Assembly (NCBI GenBank): GCA_031272275.1 | Contig: JAISUC010000003.1 | Coordinates: 1-64,000, forward strand | Direction: 5' to 3' | Length of the DNA stretch: 64,000 bases | DNA from: Actinomycetes bacterium | Lineage (GTDB): Bacteria; Actinomycetota; Coriobacteriia; WRKU01; WQUG01 | Part shown: positions 40,901 to 47,793 of the stretch, piece by piece | How the letters are laid out: each line of letters opens with the position of its first letter | How positions within the stretch are numbered: position 1 is the first letter of the stretch | Notes under the pieces: model-generated | The model's database searches: none | Seen by the model: the letters and a program-made list of their open reading frames with translations, nothing else | What the model was told of the DNA's origin: nothing | Program-made: the position numbers and the translations under genes

Positions 40901-43457
40901 CAACACCGAGGTACCGCAGGTTGTCTATTACAACGTGGACACGGTCGCGGCGCATACAGTCATCAGTCCCTTTGGCGGCATCAGCAACGGCGTCACGGTC
41001 AGCTTCAGCAATAACGACCCGGACGCAACGGTGTACTACCAAATCAACGGGGATGCGGCCGACACCTACTCTACCCCCTTCGACCTGGATGCATCGGGTG
41101 TGTACACCATCACCTATTGGTCGGTCGACGCTGTGGGTAACGTCGAACAGGTCCAGGTTGCGACCTTCCTGGTTGATGCGGACGCACCGGTGGCGCTGAT
41201 TGCGCCGGACGGTGGTCTGTACGCCGGAAACAGCTTGGACATACACCTGTCGGCAACCGACGTCGGCGTGGGTGTGACAGACATCGTCTATAGCATCGAC
41301 GGGGGAGCAGACACCACCTATACGGCTGCCATAACGCTGCCTGCCGGCACGCACACCGTGACGGCATGGGCCGTTGACGGCGTCGGAAACGTCAGCACGC
41401 GGGTCAGCGAGACCTACACGATTGACGGATCGGCCCCGGTGACGGTTATCACCCCGGCATCTGACACGACCTGGCGACGCGACATCACGGGCTTCAGCCT
41501 GACGGCGACCGATAACGTGAATCTGCCGGTCGTGACCTATTACAGTCTGGATGGAGCGGCATACGTCGTCTATACCCCGGGCAGCACCGTGCCCCTGGCC
41601 CAGGGCGCGCATTTCGTGAACTATTACAGCGTGGATGCGGCCGGCAACATCGAGGTCGTGCACACTGCGACCTACCTGATTGACCGCACGGCACCCACCA
41701 GCACCATCACGCCTGACGGCGGTATCAACACCGGGCTGATTTCGATTACGGCGACCGACAACCTGTCGGGTGTGGACTTTGTGCGCTATCGCATCCTACG
41801 CGACGGCGTGACCGACATTACCGGCTGGACGGTCTATACCGGACCGATTTCGATCACCCAGGAAGGCAACTACGTCATCGAGTACTATTCCACGGATCGT
41901 GCAGGCAACGTCGAGCCGGTCCGCAGCAGCGACGTGTTCTACTATGACCACACACCGCCCCAGTCCTTCATCGTGCCGGTGACCTCGCCCACGCGCAGCA
42001 ACGTGGCGACCGTGACCGCATACGACATGGGATCGGGTGTGGCATATACGCTGTACTATCTGGATCAGTCGGCACCGACGACGTTGGCCGCCAACGGCGA
42101 AATCCCGCTGGGTGCCGACGGGACGCACATCGTGACTTACTGGTCGGTCGACCGCGCAGGCAATGTCGAGGTGCCGAAAACCCAGGTGCTGGTGGTCGAT
42201 ACCACCGCGCCCGAACTGCGCTACAGCCCCACCCAGACACGGCGCAAGACGGCCGATGTCACGCTGGCTGCCAAGGACAACCTGACCGGTGTTGACGAAA
42301 TCTATTACTGGACCGAGGGAGTGACCGCGATCGGTTCAGCCGCCGCCCCCGAAATCTACGTCGGCCCCATCGAACTGTCGGTGGCGGGTACCACGACCGT
42401 GCATTTCTGGGCGACCGACCGGGTGGGCAATACCAGCGGCGTGCAGGATATTACCTATAACTGTGACCCGGATGTGCCGTTGACGCGCCCGACCCTGTTG
42501 CCGGGACAGTACGCGGCGACCGAGTTCAGCTTTGTGGTCGAGGACGCATCCCCCACCACGACTTGGTATTTGATCAACGACCTGCCCCAGAATCCGCAGA
42601 CACCGACGGTGTGGGATGGAAATCCCATTCAGTTGCCGACCGGTGCCGACGGAATCTATGACATCACCTATTGGTCGGCCGATGATCGCGTCAATACCGA
42701 GCCGCGCAACAAGGTCACCTACCTGATAGACACCACGGCACCGGTCTCGGAAGCCACGCCGGCGTCTGCAGTGCCGGTCCAGTCACAGGACGTGCATCTG
42801 TGGGCGACCGATGAACTGGTCGGAGTGAAAACCATTTGGTATCAGTGGGATGCGGTTACACCGGGCACTCCGCAGATTCTGGCAATGCCGGCGCCTGCCG
42901 CGTACGGCGATATGTTCCATCTGACCGAATCGGGTACTTACGAGCTGCATTGGTGGGCAGAGGACAAGGTCGGAAACATCGAGGACGAACACGTCCGGAC
43001 CTACGTGGTTGACGCGGATGCACCGGTTACCACCGCCGACCTGTTCCAGCCGACGACCACCAAACTGGCGCGCATCACTTTGACGGCCGACGACCCTACG
43101 GTCAACGGTGTTGCCAGTGGCGTGGATCAGATCTACTATTCGTTGAACCAGGGCGCATACCAGCCCTACACGGGACCGTTGACCTTTACCGATGACGGCG
43201 TGTACGCGGTCGACTTTTATGCGGTGGATGCGGCGGGCAATGTCGAGATCGAGCGCACGATTGTCGTGCATCTGGCGACACCGACCATCATCACGCAGAG
43301 TCTGCCGGCAACCACGACCGGACCGAGCTCGTACAGTCTGCCGCCGACCGGCGAGACCGAACGTGTTCTGGCATGGATCGCGCTGGCAGTGCTGGTGACC
43401 GGTGGGGTTGTGGCGGTCGAAACACAGCGCCGCCGGCGCCGGGCGACCGTGAAATAG
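28965..43457 (+). CDS. Remaining part of giant LPxTG-type cell-surface adhesin (same frame)
   Basis: No frame change or other stop. SpaA/Cna-B-like domains, DUF11-like region, SdrD-B-like domains, InlB-type repeat (GTITGTTLDETATAAWPGD...FLGWFTKPIGG), about 22 Ig-like domains and LPPTGE-TM-RRRRR. ORF track starts at GTG 29025, but no RBS is seen there. Confidence 0.85.
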   Translation: MRIHGYNFAGSALANWSGTIVPSGGGTSRNFTLSSGDYKVNLPPGTYDVTLNAPSNGRVLTAQTVTVTIAARQAATATLPAGLFHIDSGTQERSLDYTGTTQVAAFIGAFPPNITATKKRSDSSANLSGAVFALYKQNAAGTDWELVMNGATRVTATSASNGTFSFASVQPGIYALVEVGEVSGLMRPEYADTFHNTAGNSTVADLKTTVPVSAATAFSTLPTVTVAYSNYHATTPQNLNVGNILNVPLVPVQIRKVDAAATTLTTLANIGGASYNIINTANSAVVATVTTVGGQPFTVAADKLGPGTYRIQETALSGDSAGYELSTDTVTFTILTDGTLDASTITWTDTRGATNSVGDDHVAVTYATASGVSVTFPNVKKPAVTVTKTGQTSEMTIDNGSLKRATEPLPGANFKLYRIDSFNVKHYFVIDSNGRITGETTNISNATTLTTDASGRFNLVDLDSSAEYWLTELDAPVVIGDETGERHYDPVDDFKISFTLSHKDSLHASDPGYRDRYMTNVSGGDAWSTLTGLTITNKLDPRYIHIKKWAVETTSTAADPSGYALTANRAESAGALFAVYQYDATAPNKRGQLVDTIYIGSGSLEYANHGNSSQLPEGKYVLVELNPPAGYSTQAAFLLNTGQPVREDGGTSSPYFELNGPGVAVPPGSNTHPGGGDSGWESGLDGLSYVVDLTGSNTDAYLDIGNLGQNDAGAGRQVRIHATKVGYSIDENMDLHYNGPIDDVWFDVYPAYIKNGVYLRIPGAASVAQVKTGTLWASDGMGGSDVVHGDFVTLPLSLDAIFSSPDVVSRIASMTASDQLLVTRNDLILIERGPLPPSYEPINAANPPGFGVSWESSAGALISPSLNEQWSAPATYNPDLAEHAGYTPMTNVRGHGWLQIEKRSYLSPNNLLSGGTFTLLKRAPGATDTTGATAMGTVTIGTDGLIPTNADSEIAHALQLSPGYYYLIETDAPAGYNTCGEYSVNNSARTSFASAAVIGAFAVRDMQITTVRVYDRPYTEAFFRNFWDYQTSDQTSMTGDWTITAHPSTYTGATVLTPTADNSLHLTGLADGSYTVRLTGISTAASAGYTANTVAGSLGFSFTVSAGAVVPGSTMTVGGIPMPVINTGIVDESNAPAGVWAYTDSSSIYTFCISNPAKGALVIRKGYVDSTGTAHDDTAADLTDATFMVEQYNSGSGTWSVASESPLTWHRASDETNGLRTLLPPGTYRLTETAANDATKYSVASTPVYVVISNTGVVYLRNASSSIGTTSTPLTAANTGSMNRFYNSSSYGQLIMKKLAQPTDVSSLPGATFKLFTSVAGTVGPEYTGASFAWIDSMTGYRITAPAGDYFAFEATSPAGYATRSDYLPVHITAAATPYYAGYNSPLNVNTAAFLNAPLLTLTVGKTTEYPHLVDENGIELRPARTEHVQGVEMQLYRRTDTTGIVAADWSLVATASTSGVVGPNFGTCNFSGLNVGEYRVVEVLPTDTFMATNADYATLAAADSFYIRYNAATNTLYTAGPMAELDTSTNTLTIDNDFTGFIIAAHLLDYDNHNIPIAGATFRVWENYDAPSDTFSGPMFGGQVFSTDSTGIAEFPALMIPPTGTGITYYIEQVSTIGDYVISDFYDPHIKAVTVAIPVNPNAKNTEVFYNKRFTEDLELKISKDLASGATTPVVPLADAAGAFDTTYEISVDSTALASAFPLNNVTIKDSGLRFLGQDPTNSLATTAVPAPTPSYSFEEVRIFPTTAYATATSTSGTPIYANVNGLGWKLLDDPAGVTWSLPAGNDTTLEIVYSQTLPSSVAALYTVGPQLQVGKIEVSTHIDRFMPNSSQPEVLQADNKVTLSAIAPETLADASDDYILYWPIETERPQMQVTKTRVDSGAKKPGDEATFHLTLKNVSTNPAMIIEQPILIDYMPREWMSLARDEVTGDPKQSVVATATAPGVAADVNFQIVDTLSESVMMWTFPNSQLAPGESVTVEVTGKLAAIVGAAMVDNEAYGTSGEALRATAQFPTGAQFTWTTALSPSNRIYDDGGANAERAARWDKLNAFPELQGKGLFIRADTNVNIARSGSVNILRSIMTNRENFWYSGANPVTVYPGDTISYRLQLNNDFASTTNATLRNISITDVLPYSGDWRSTGWTAALRSLLQVDPASITVESAQLGPLTGVDVEIHSSNTRDLFTDWDGTPAVANAGQTVGLTTDTTSFRVDFPGLVINAEDTITIIFEWNIPQTIAGSVIAANVYQLGNVNFQATYDLYRNATPLGTDIKAPSNIVRARFDVETIDIAGNVWEDAAVAYDGVHDIGEAAIPGATVQLWQRRGSTATLLDTTVTDANGDYLFAGVRSCYGESDLSYQVVFVNPDTDLYRYSPAHASATTTSTDSDAETVSAGSVDGRTAWLVLYDSIDNLDCGLWKGSYVAGRAWFDENANGAYEVGETLLANVGARLVDNLTGATVATTMTAADGSYRFNALRAGDYSVVLDKSALFAPNWTYRWTTPNVAAAGEQYDSDAVPIDAAGTSATATATVGAVAYNQTVDTLSDGGVIAYANSLGGRVWHDTDRDGVRQSTEAAFPNVQVKLFKRVDGVETLVETTLTAADGTYRFEWVDYSPGIAYQILFVNPQNDHWWFTTPFAGTDRTVDSDAVRISDLHYLATTTWFAPDGNQDAIDAGLFSRDTVAGWVFLDANHNGLFDDGEYGVGNVTVQLSDAQGSQTTTSIAAPGPEGHFLFTDLNEESTPTITVLNPDTSRYRFTTPTTGGSIVVADAGHTLATYDIGPVDYFYGPVRVGLIERVTLTFDAQDGTITGTTLDETATAAWPGDTFGAFPSAEKPNHSFLGWFTKPIGGTQVMGPLVADTDMTLYAHYVENVPPVVFIQPASGNYSTDPLPVTLTATDVYTGVSAIYYLLDSDPTTYTYTGGFNVGEGTHTVTAWAVDGVGNVGPVATTTWVVDATAPLTTLTTPTHSPLNAADVAGGDSFVTLTATDFAGLGVYATYYRVDGSADVTYTAPFDLAAYGQGTHVVTYWSVDVLGNIETPATTRVFVIDTVAPVTTPNPLPATAGADLSSIVLWPVDPNPGTGVAVTYYRLNDSTPETYTGRIDFTTQGTQKVEFWSVDVAGNVEVHQIVYYNVDTASAHTVISPFGGISAETTFTLTCDETSATVYYQINGDAETVYTGPVGLSVSGVYTVAYWSVDALGNREPVQVATFLVDTDAPQAFIAPNPATYLGESITLSAVDVGVGVAEIHYSVTGDTVVADTVYTGAIVLNPGTSTVTYWAVDGVGNVSDVQFATYTLDGDAPVSWLNTPTHSPLNAVDVVAGDSMVTLDATDTAGTGVAHLWYRVDGAARLDYLVTGPFDLAAYGEGQHTITYWAVDASGNIETPANQNVFVIDTVAPVTVPNPLPSLVPTTVTQVVLYATDPNPGTGVAATYYKLNSDPTTYTYTGRITLPGQGTQTVEFWSVDVAGNVEVHQVVTYNVDTTGAHTVISPFGGTSAETTFTLTCSDASADVYYQINGGPQTLYTGPVALNSTGTYTVTYWSVDDLGNTEQVQVSTFVVDTDLPVAHLTPAAGLYGADGCTFGVSGTDVGVGVAALYYTLDGGADTLYTDPVVLTAGTHTVTAWAVDGVGNVSAVVTYTYTVDDNAPVTTITPASSTVWRNDINAFSLTATDNLNLPVVTYYSLDGAPYATYTTGATVALADGAHFVNYYSVDAAGNIEVVRTAVYLVDHVAPVSTITPDGGVNPGAISITATDTLSGVDHIDYRVLDDTGGVVVGWTVYTGPITLPGDGTYQIEYRATDRAGNVEATRTSRYYTVDGSAPETVLTTPTHSPLNLADYLAGDCVVTLVATDYAGVGIDATYYVIDGGVRQTYTGPFDLKDAAGDGTHSVLYWSVDAAGNVETPAKTSVFVIDTVAPVTTVYPTPSLTATTVTQIVLQATDPNPGTGVAATYYRLNDSSVATYTGRIDFTTQGTQKVEFWSVDVAGNTEVPQVVYYNVDTVAAHTVISPFGGISNGVTVSFSNNDPDATVYYQINGDAADTYSTPFDLDASGVYTITYWSVDAVGNVEQVQVATFLVDADAPVALIAPDGGLYAGNSLDIHLSATDVGVGVTDIVYSIDGGADTTYTAAITLPAGTHTVTAWAVDGVGNVSTRVSETYTIDGSAPVTVITPASDTTWRRDITGFSLTATDNVNLPVVTYYSLDGAAYVVYTPGSTVPLAQGAHFVNYYSVDAAGNIEVVHTATYLIDRTAPTSTITPDGGINTGLISITATDNLSGVDFVRYRILRDGVTDITGWTVYTGPISITQEGNYVIEYYSTDRAGNVEPVRSSDVFYYDHTPPQSFIVPVTSPTRSNVATVTAYDMGSGVAYTLYYLDQSAPTTLAANGEIPLGADGTHIVTYWSVDRAGNVEVPKTQVLVVDTTAPELRYSPTQTRRKTADVTLAAKDNLTGVDEIYYWTEGVTAIGSAAAPEIYVGPIELSVAGTTTVHFWATDRVGNTSGVQDITYNCDPDVPLTRPTLLPGQYAATEFSFVVEDASPTTTWYLINDLPQNPQTPTVWDGNPIQLPTGADGIYDITYWSADDRVNTEPRNKVTYLIDTTAPVSEATPASAVPVQSQDVHLWATDELVGVKTIWYQWDAVTPGTPQILAMPAPAAYGDMFHLTESGTYELHWWAEDKVGNIEDEHVRTYVVDADAPVTTADLFQPTTTKLARITLTADDPTVNGVASGVDQIYYSLNQGAYQPYTGPLTFTDDGVYAVDFYAVDAAGNVEIERTIVVHLATPTIITQSLPATTTGPSSYSLPPTGETERVLAWIALAVLVTGGVVAVETQRRRRRATVK
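37573..43290 (+). repeat. Tandem Ig-like (OmpL47-type) domain array with higher-order periodicity
   Basis: About 22 domains of 80-95 aa, each ending in (T)YWSVDxxGNxE...xDxxAP. Module A (TPTHSPLN) recurs at ~37.83, ~38.86 and ~40.42 kb. Confidence 0.85.
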
Positions 43458-43471
43458 GAATTACATTTACC

Positions 43472-43546
43472 ACCGTCATTGCGAGACCGCCGCAGGCGGG
43501 CGTGGCAATACATGCGGGGCGGGCAGCAGTGCCCGCCCCGGTTTGT
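43472..43546. repeat. Dispersed palindromic repeat copy
   Basis: CATTGCGAGaccgccgcaggcgggcgtgGCAATacatgcGGGGCGGGCagcagtGCCCGCCCCgg. Confidence 0.75.
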
Positions 43547-43588
43547 ATGCCCGGGCGGCGCCACGTGCAGCCCAGCGCCTTCCGTGCC

Positions 43589-44926
43589 TTATTCTTCGAA
43601 CAACAGGTGAGCGTCCTCGGTGCTGGAAGCGCGTTCGCGCGGATTGATGTCGTCGGGGTCGGCAAAGGGGTCCACCTGGCTGATTTTGCGCCCTGCCGCT
43701 TTGCGGCGATCGATTCGGTACGAACTGCGGACCAACACGACCGCAAACAGCACCGTCAGAAAGCCTGCCGCCACCAACACCGCCTGTGGCGACGTCCATT
43801 TCGCCAGCGTGGGGGCGACCACCAGCGGTAACAAAGTCAGCGCGATGCGAAAGGTCTGTATCGTCCCCAGCGTGCGCCCGGCCTTTTCCAAGGGGCTGTC
43901 CACCTGAATCAGAGTCCGCATCATCGGTTCGTTGATGCCGAACGCGACCCCCAGCACAAAGCTGCCGCACGCCGCCCACCAGACCGAATGGGTCCCCACA
44001 TACAACACGGTACCCAGACCCTCCAGCAGCAGCATCGCAACCAAGCTGCGCGCGTTCACCCAGCGGGTGTTGGCGCGTGCCAATACGACCGAGCCCAACA
44101 CCAGTCCCACGCCGGTGATGGTGTTCATCCAGCCCATCCAGGAAATCCCGACTTGCAACACATCGCGATAATACAGGCTCTCCAGCGCATCGAATGCCCC
44201 GAAGGCAAACCACATCATGACACCCACCACCAGGTAATAGCGCAGCGACTGATGCTGAAACACAAACCGCGCACCCTCGACGGCTTCGCGCACGGGGTGG
44301 CGCCTTTCCGTGCGTCCCCCATCCGACGCGTCCCCGCCGCGGTCCGGCCGGTAACGCTCGCGCACCGCCAGCGTTATCAGGGCGGCGGCCGCCACGGCCC
44401 CTGCGGTGAACACGAACAGGCGCATCGTCGGGAAATACCGCGTGATCAAACCCGCCGCAAACGGTCCCACAATCGTCGCCGTAAACCCGCCGATGGTCAC
44501 CAGCGTGTTGATGCGCTTCAGGCCCGTTCGGTCACGTTCCAGATAGGGGGCGAAACTCCCCAAAGCGGTTTTGATGATCGACATACAATAGCCCACCAGC
44601 CCGGCAAACACCGAATAGGCATAAATGTTGGTGCCGCACCACTGGCCCGCCACACACAGCACGACCAGCGTCGCATTGAACAGAAAGGTCGTCCTGCGCG
44701 GTCCCATACGGTCGATGAACACGCCCGATGACGCGTCGCCCAACACGTGGCTGAAGTTCAACACGAACATCACGGTCGCCATCAGCGCCGGCCCCGCGTT
44801 GAACCCGTACGCCAAATACCCCAGGAAACCGACGAAATACGCCGCCTCTATGCCGACGTTTGCCAAAAACGACGCACCGATCAACCTGCGCTCGTTTGCG
44901 CCGGTGCGTGCGAACACGTTAGGCAC
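43589..44926 (-). CDS. MFS transporter
   Basis: About 12 TM segments; GDASSGVFIDRMGPRRTTFLFNATLVV (loop 2-3 motif). Confidence 0.8.
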   Translation of the reverse strand: MPNVFARTGANERRLIGASFLANVGIEAAYFVGFLGYLAYGFNAGPALMATVMFVLNFSHVLGDASSGVFIDRMGPRRTTFLFNATLVVLCVAGQWCGTNIYAYSVFAGLVGYCMSIIKTALGSFAPYLERDRTGLKRINTLVTIGGFTATIVGPFAAGLITRYFPTMRLFVFTAGAVAAAALITLAVRERYRPDRGGDASDGGRTERRHPVREAVEGARFVFQHQSLRYYLVVGVMMWFAFGAFDALESLYYRDVLQVGISWMGWMNTITGVGLVLGSVVLARANTRWVNARSLVAMLLLEGLGTVLYVGTHSVWWAACGSFVLGVAFGINEPMMRTLIQVDSPLEKAGRTLGTIQTFRIALTLLPLVVAPTLAKWTSPQAVLVAAGFLTVLFAVVLVRSSYRIDRRKAAGRKISQVDPFADPDDINPRERASSTEDAHLLFEE

Positions 44927-46637
44927 GATGAATCAGCCCGTACTCGATACTTTGAACCAGTGCCTCCCACGAGGCCTCGATGATGTTCTCGGACACGCCG
45001 ACTGTCCCCCAACCATTGCGGGGGAGCGCGTCCCCGACCGCGTCTGCCGCGCCCTCGTCTGCCTGTGCAGAGGTAATCAACACGCGTGTTATCGCGTCGG
45101 TCCCGCTGCTTTCGTCCAGCACGCGCACCTTATAGTCCGTCAGCCGAATGTCTGCCAGCTGCGGATAGAACCGCAGCAAAGCCTGGCGCAAGGCCACGTC
45201 CAGCGCGTTGATCGGACCGTTGCCCTCGCCGGTTGCGACAAAGCGCTCGTCGCCGACGTGGATCTTAATGGTCGCCTCGGTCGCCACCGCCCCGCTTGCG
45301 CGTTTCTCTGCAATCACGCGAAAGCTCTCCAACTGAAACAGGGGAGTATAGCTGCCCTGCTGCTTTTCAATTAACAAAGCCAGCGACGCATCCGCCGCCT
45401 CGAAACTGTAGCCGCGCGCCTCGGCTTGCTTGACCTGTTCCAACACGGCGGCAGCCGTGGTCTCGTCGACGTCCAGATGCAGGTCCTGCCCCAGCAGTTT
45501 CAGCGAGGCACGCCCCGCCAGCTCGCTCACCAACACGCGCGAGATGTTTCCCACGCGTGCCGGGTCGATGTGCTCATAGGCGCCCGGAACCCGTGCGGTC
45601 GCGCTGGCGTGCAGACCCGCTTTGCAGGTGAATGCGGCAGACCCCACATAGGGGTGGTGGACATCTATTTTGACGTTGGCGACATCGGCCACAAACCGGC
45701 TGACCGATGTGATTTGCTCCAGCTGTTCGGGCGACAGGCAGGTATCCCCCCGTTTCAGGGCCAGGGAGGCCGCGGTCACCAACAGGTCGGCGTTTCCCGC
45801 GCGCTCACCCAGTCCGTTCACGGTACCCTGCACCATCTGTGCGCCCGCCCCCGCCGCAATCAGCGAGTTTGCGACCGCGCATCCCGTGTCGTTATGGAAA
45901 TGCACCCCCAGCATGACTGACCGACCGGGCGCATCGGCGCCGTCCAGGCGGCCGGTCAACGCGCGCAGCACCGTCGTGGCGTCCGCGACCGCACCGGCCA
46001 CCACATCGGGCAAGGTCCCGCCGTTCGTGTCGCACAGCACCACCGCGTCTGCGCCGGCGTCCACCGCAGCGGTCAGCACGGCACGGGCATAGTCGGCGTT
46101 TCCCGCGATTCCGGCGGCACGGTTCACATCCGCACCGTCGAACCAATGCTCCAGGTCGACGAAGACCTCACGGCCGGCATCTTTCAACAGCCGGATACTG
46201 TCGGTCAGCATCTCCAGGTTGCGCTCCAAACCCACCCGCAGGGTCTCGCGCACCATGCGGTCCCAGGCCTTTGCGACCACACACACCACAGGGGCGCCGC
46301 TGTCCAACAGGGCGCGCAAGCCGGCATCATCGCAGGCCGGACCGTCTGAATGCTGTATCGTACCGAATGCAACCAGACGCGGGGACGTACTCCCCCCTGT
46401 TTTTCCGGGTGTGTTATCGGGTGCGTTGTCGGGTGTCTGTGCGGCGAACAGTGCCCGTGCCGCGTGGAAAAACGCGGCCTCTTTGGGGTTGGATGCGGGA
46501 AAACCGCCCTCGATATAGGGCACGCCCAGTTCTATCAGACGCGCGCAGATGCGCAGGCGGTCTTCCAGCGAATAGGAAATCCCCTGGGCCTGCGCACCGT
46601 CGCGCAGTGTCGTGTCATATAGAACGGTCCCGGCCAT
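44919..46637 (-). CDS. cimA: (R)-citramalate synthase / isopropylmalate-synthase family
   Basis: VLYDTTLRDGAQAQGISYSLEDRLRI, GVHFHNDTGCAVANSLIAAGAGAQMVQGTVNGLGERAGNADL, C-terminal LeuA-dimer-like domain. Start MAGTVLYD at 46637. Confidence 0.88.
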   Translation of the reverse strand: MAGTVLYDTTLRDGAQAQGISYSLEDRLRICARLIELGVPYIEGGFPASNPKEAAFFHAARALFAAQTPDNAPDNTPGKTGGSTSPRLVAFGTIQHSDGPACDDAGLRALLDSGAPVVCVVAKAWDRMVRETLRVGLERNLEMLTDSIRLLKDAGREVFVDLEHWFDGADVNRAAGIAGNADYARAVLTAAVDAGADAVVLCDTNGGTLPDVVAGAVADATTVLRALTGRLDGADAPGRSVMLGVHFHNDTGCAVANSLIAAGAGAQMVQGTVNGLGERAGNADLLVTAASLALKRGDTCLSPEQLEQITSVSRFVADVANVKIDVHHPYVGSAAFTCKAGLHASATARVPGAYEHIDPARVGNISRVLVSELAGRASLKLLGQDLHLDVDETTAAAVLEQVKQAEARGYSFEAADASLALLIEKQQGSYTPLFQLESFRVIAEKRASGAVATEATIKIHVGDERFVATGEGNGPINALDVALRQALLRFYPQLADIRLTDYKVRVLDESSGTDAITRVLITSAQADEGAADAVGDALPRNGWGTVGVSENIIEASWEALVQSIEYGLIHRA

Positions 46638-47560
46638 TACCGGACGTAGGTGATCCAATCGCCGTGCGCGTCGCTGCGTCCCTCGACGATGTCGAAAAAG
46701 GCTTTCTGCAGCGCCTTGGTCACGTCGCCGGCCCGACCGTTGCCGACCGTGATGCCGTCGACCGCCGTCACCGGCACGACTTCGGCCGCGGTACCCGTCA
46801 GGAAAAACTCGTCGGCCGTATACAGTTCGGTGCGCGCCAACGAACGCTCCTGCGTGTCGTAGCCCAGGTCACGCGCCAGCTCCAGAATCGAGGCACGCGT
46901 GATACCCGGCAGGATGCCGTCGGACACCGGCGGGGTCACCACGGTGGTGCCGTACACCACAAACAGGTTGTCGCCGCTGCCCTCGCAGACCTGGCCGGCC
47001 TCGTTCAAAATGACGGCCTCGCCATAGCCGTTACGCGTCGCCTCGACGCGGGCAAAGCCGCTGTTCACATAGTTACCCGTCGCCTTGATTCCCGGGGGCA
47101 GAGCGTTGATTGAGCGCTGACGCCAGCTGCTGGTGCCGACCGAGATGCCGGCCTCGATGGCCTCGGCACCCAGATAGGTGTCCCAGGGCCAGCACGCCAC
47201 GATGATATCGACCGGGGCCGCCAGCGGGTCAACCCCCATCGAGCCATAGCCGCGATACACCAGCGGACGGATATAGCAACTGTCGACCTTGTTGGCCGCC
47301 ACCGTGTCGACGACGACCTGACAGATTTCATCCAGCGTGTACGGGATGTCCATGTACAGCATCCTCGACGAGTTCAGCAAACGCTGCATGTGCTCGCGCA
47401 GACGGAAAATCGCAGGTCCGCGGTCCGTCGCATAGGCGCGAATCCCCTCGAACACGCCGCTGCCGTAATGCAGCGCGTGCGTCAATACGTGCGTCGTGGC
47501 CTTTTCCCATTCGACCAGCTCGCCATTTTTCCAGATGAATTCGACTGTCGGTTGTGCCAT
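46637..47560 (-). CDS. ilvE: Branched-chain amino acid aminotransferase
   Basis: FIWKNGELVEWEKATTHVLTHALHYGSGVFEGIRAY, YVNSGFARVEATRNGYGEAVILNEAGQVCEGSGDNLFVV. Start MAQPTVEF at 47560; stop overlaps the cimA start (TAATG). Confidence 0.95.
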   Translation of the reverse strand: MAQPTVEFIWKNGELVEWEKATTHVLTHALHYGSGVFEGIRAYATDRGPAIFRLREHMQRLLNSSRMLYMDIPYTLDEICQVVVDTVAANKVDSCYIRPLVYRGYGSMGVDPLAAPVDIIVACWPWDTYLGAEAIEAGISVGTSSWRQRSINALPPGIKATGNYVNSGFARVEATRNGYGEAVILNEAGQVCEGSGDNLFVVYGTTVVTPPVSDGILPGITRASILELARDLGYDTQERSLARTELYTADEFFLTGTAAEVVPVTAVDGITVGNGRAGDVTKALQKAFFDIVEGRSDAHGDWITYVR

Positions 47561-47793
47561 GATATCCTTCTTCCCGTTTCCGTGTGCTGTGCTTATTTCC
47601 GCATTTCCGTTCAGGACCGACCGGGTCGACCAGGCGCGCATAATCGCAAATCAACCACGGTATCCGGTCTTTCTATACTATACTATTTCCAACCACCTGC
47701 CGCACGTCTGTACCTACGACCGTACCTGCACGTCCGCCCCTGTCCGCGCCCGAACCTGCACAGCGTTGTTTCAAAACCATGAGGGGGAGTTTG

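Noticed and set aside
38154-41663. 1169 aa ORF on the minus strand opposite the adhesin Ig array
   Set aside because: It mirrors the repeat periodicity and high-GC codon bias of the sense strand, is Arg/His/Gly-rich and has no recognisable motif; a spurious antisense ORF.
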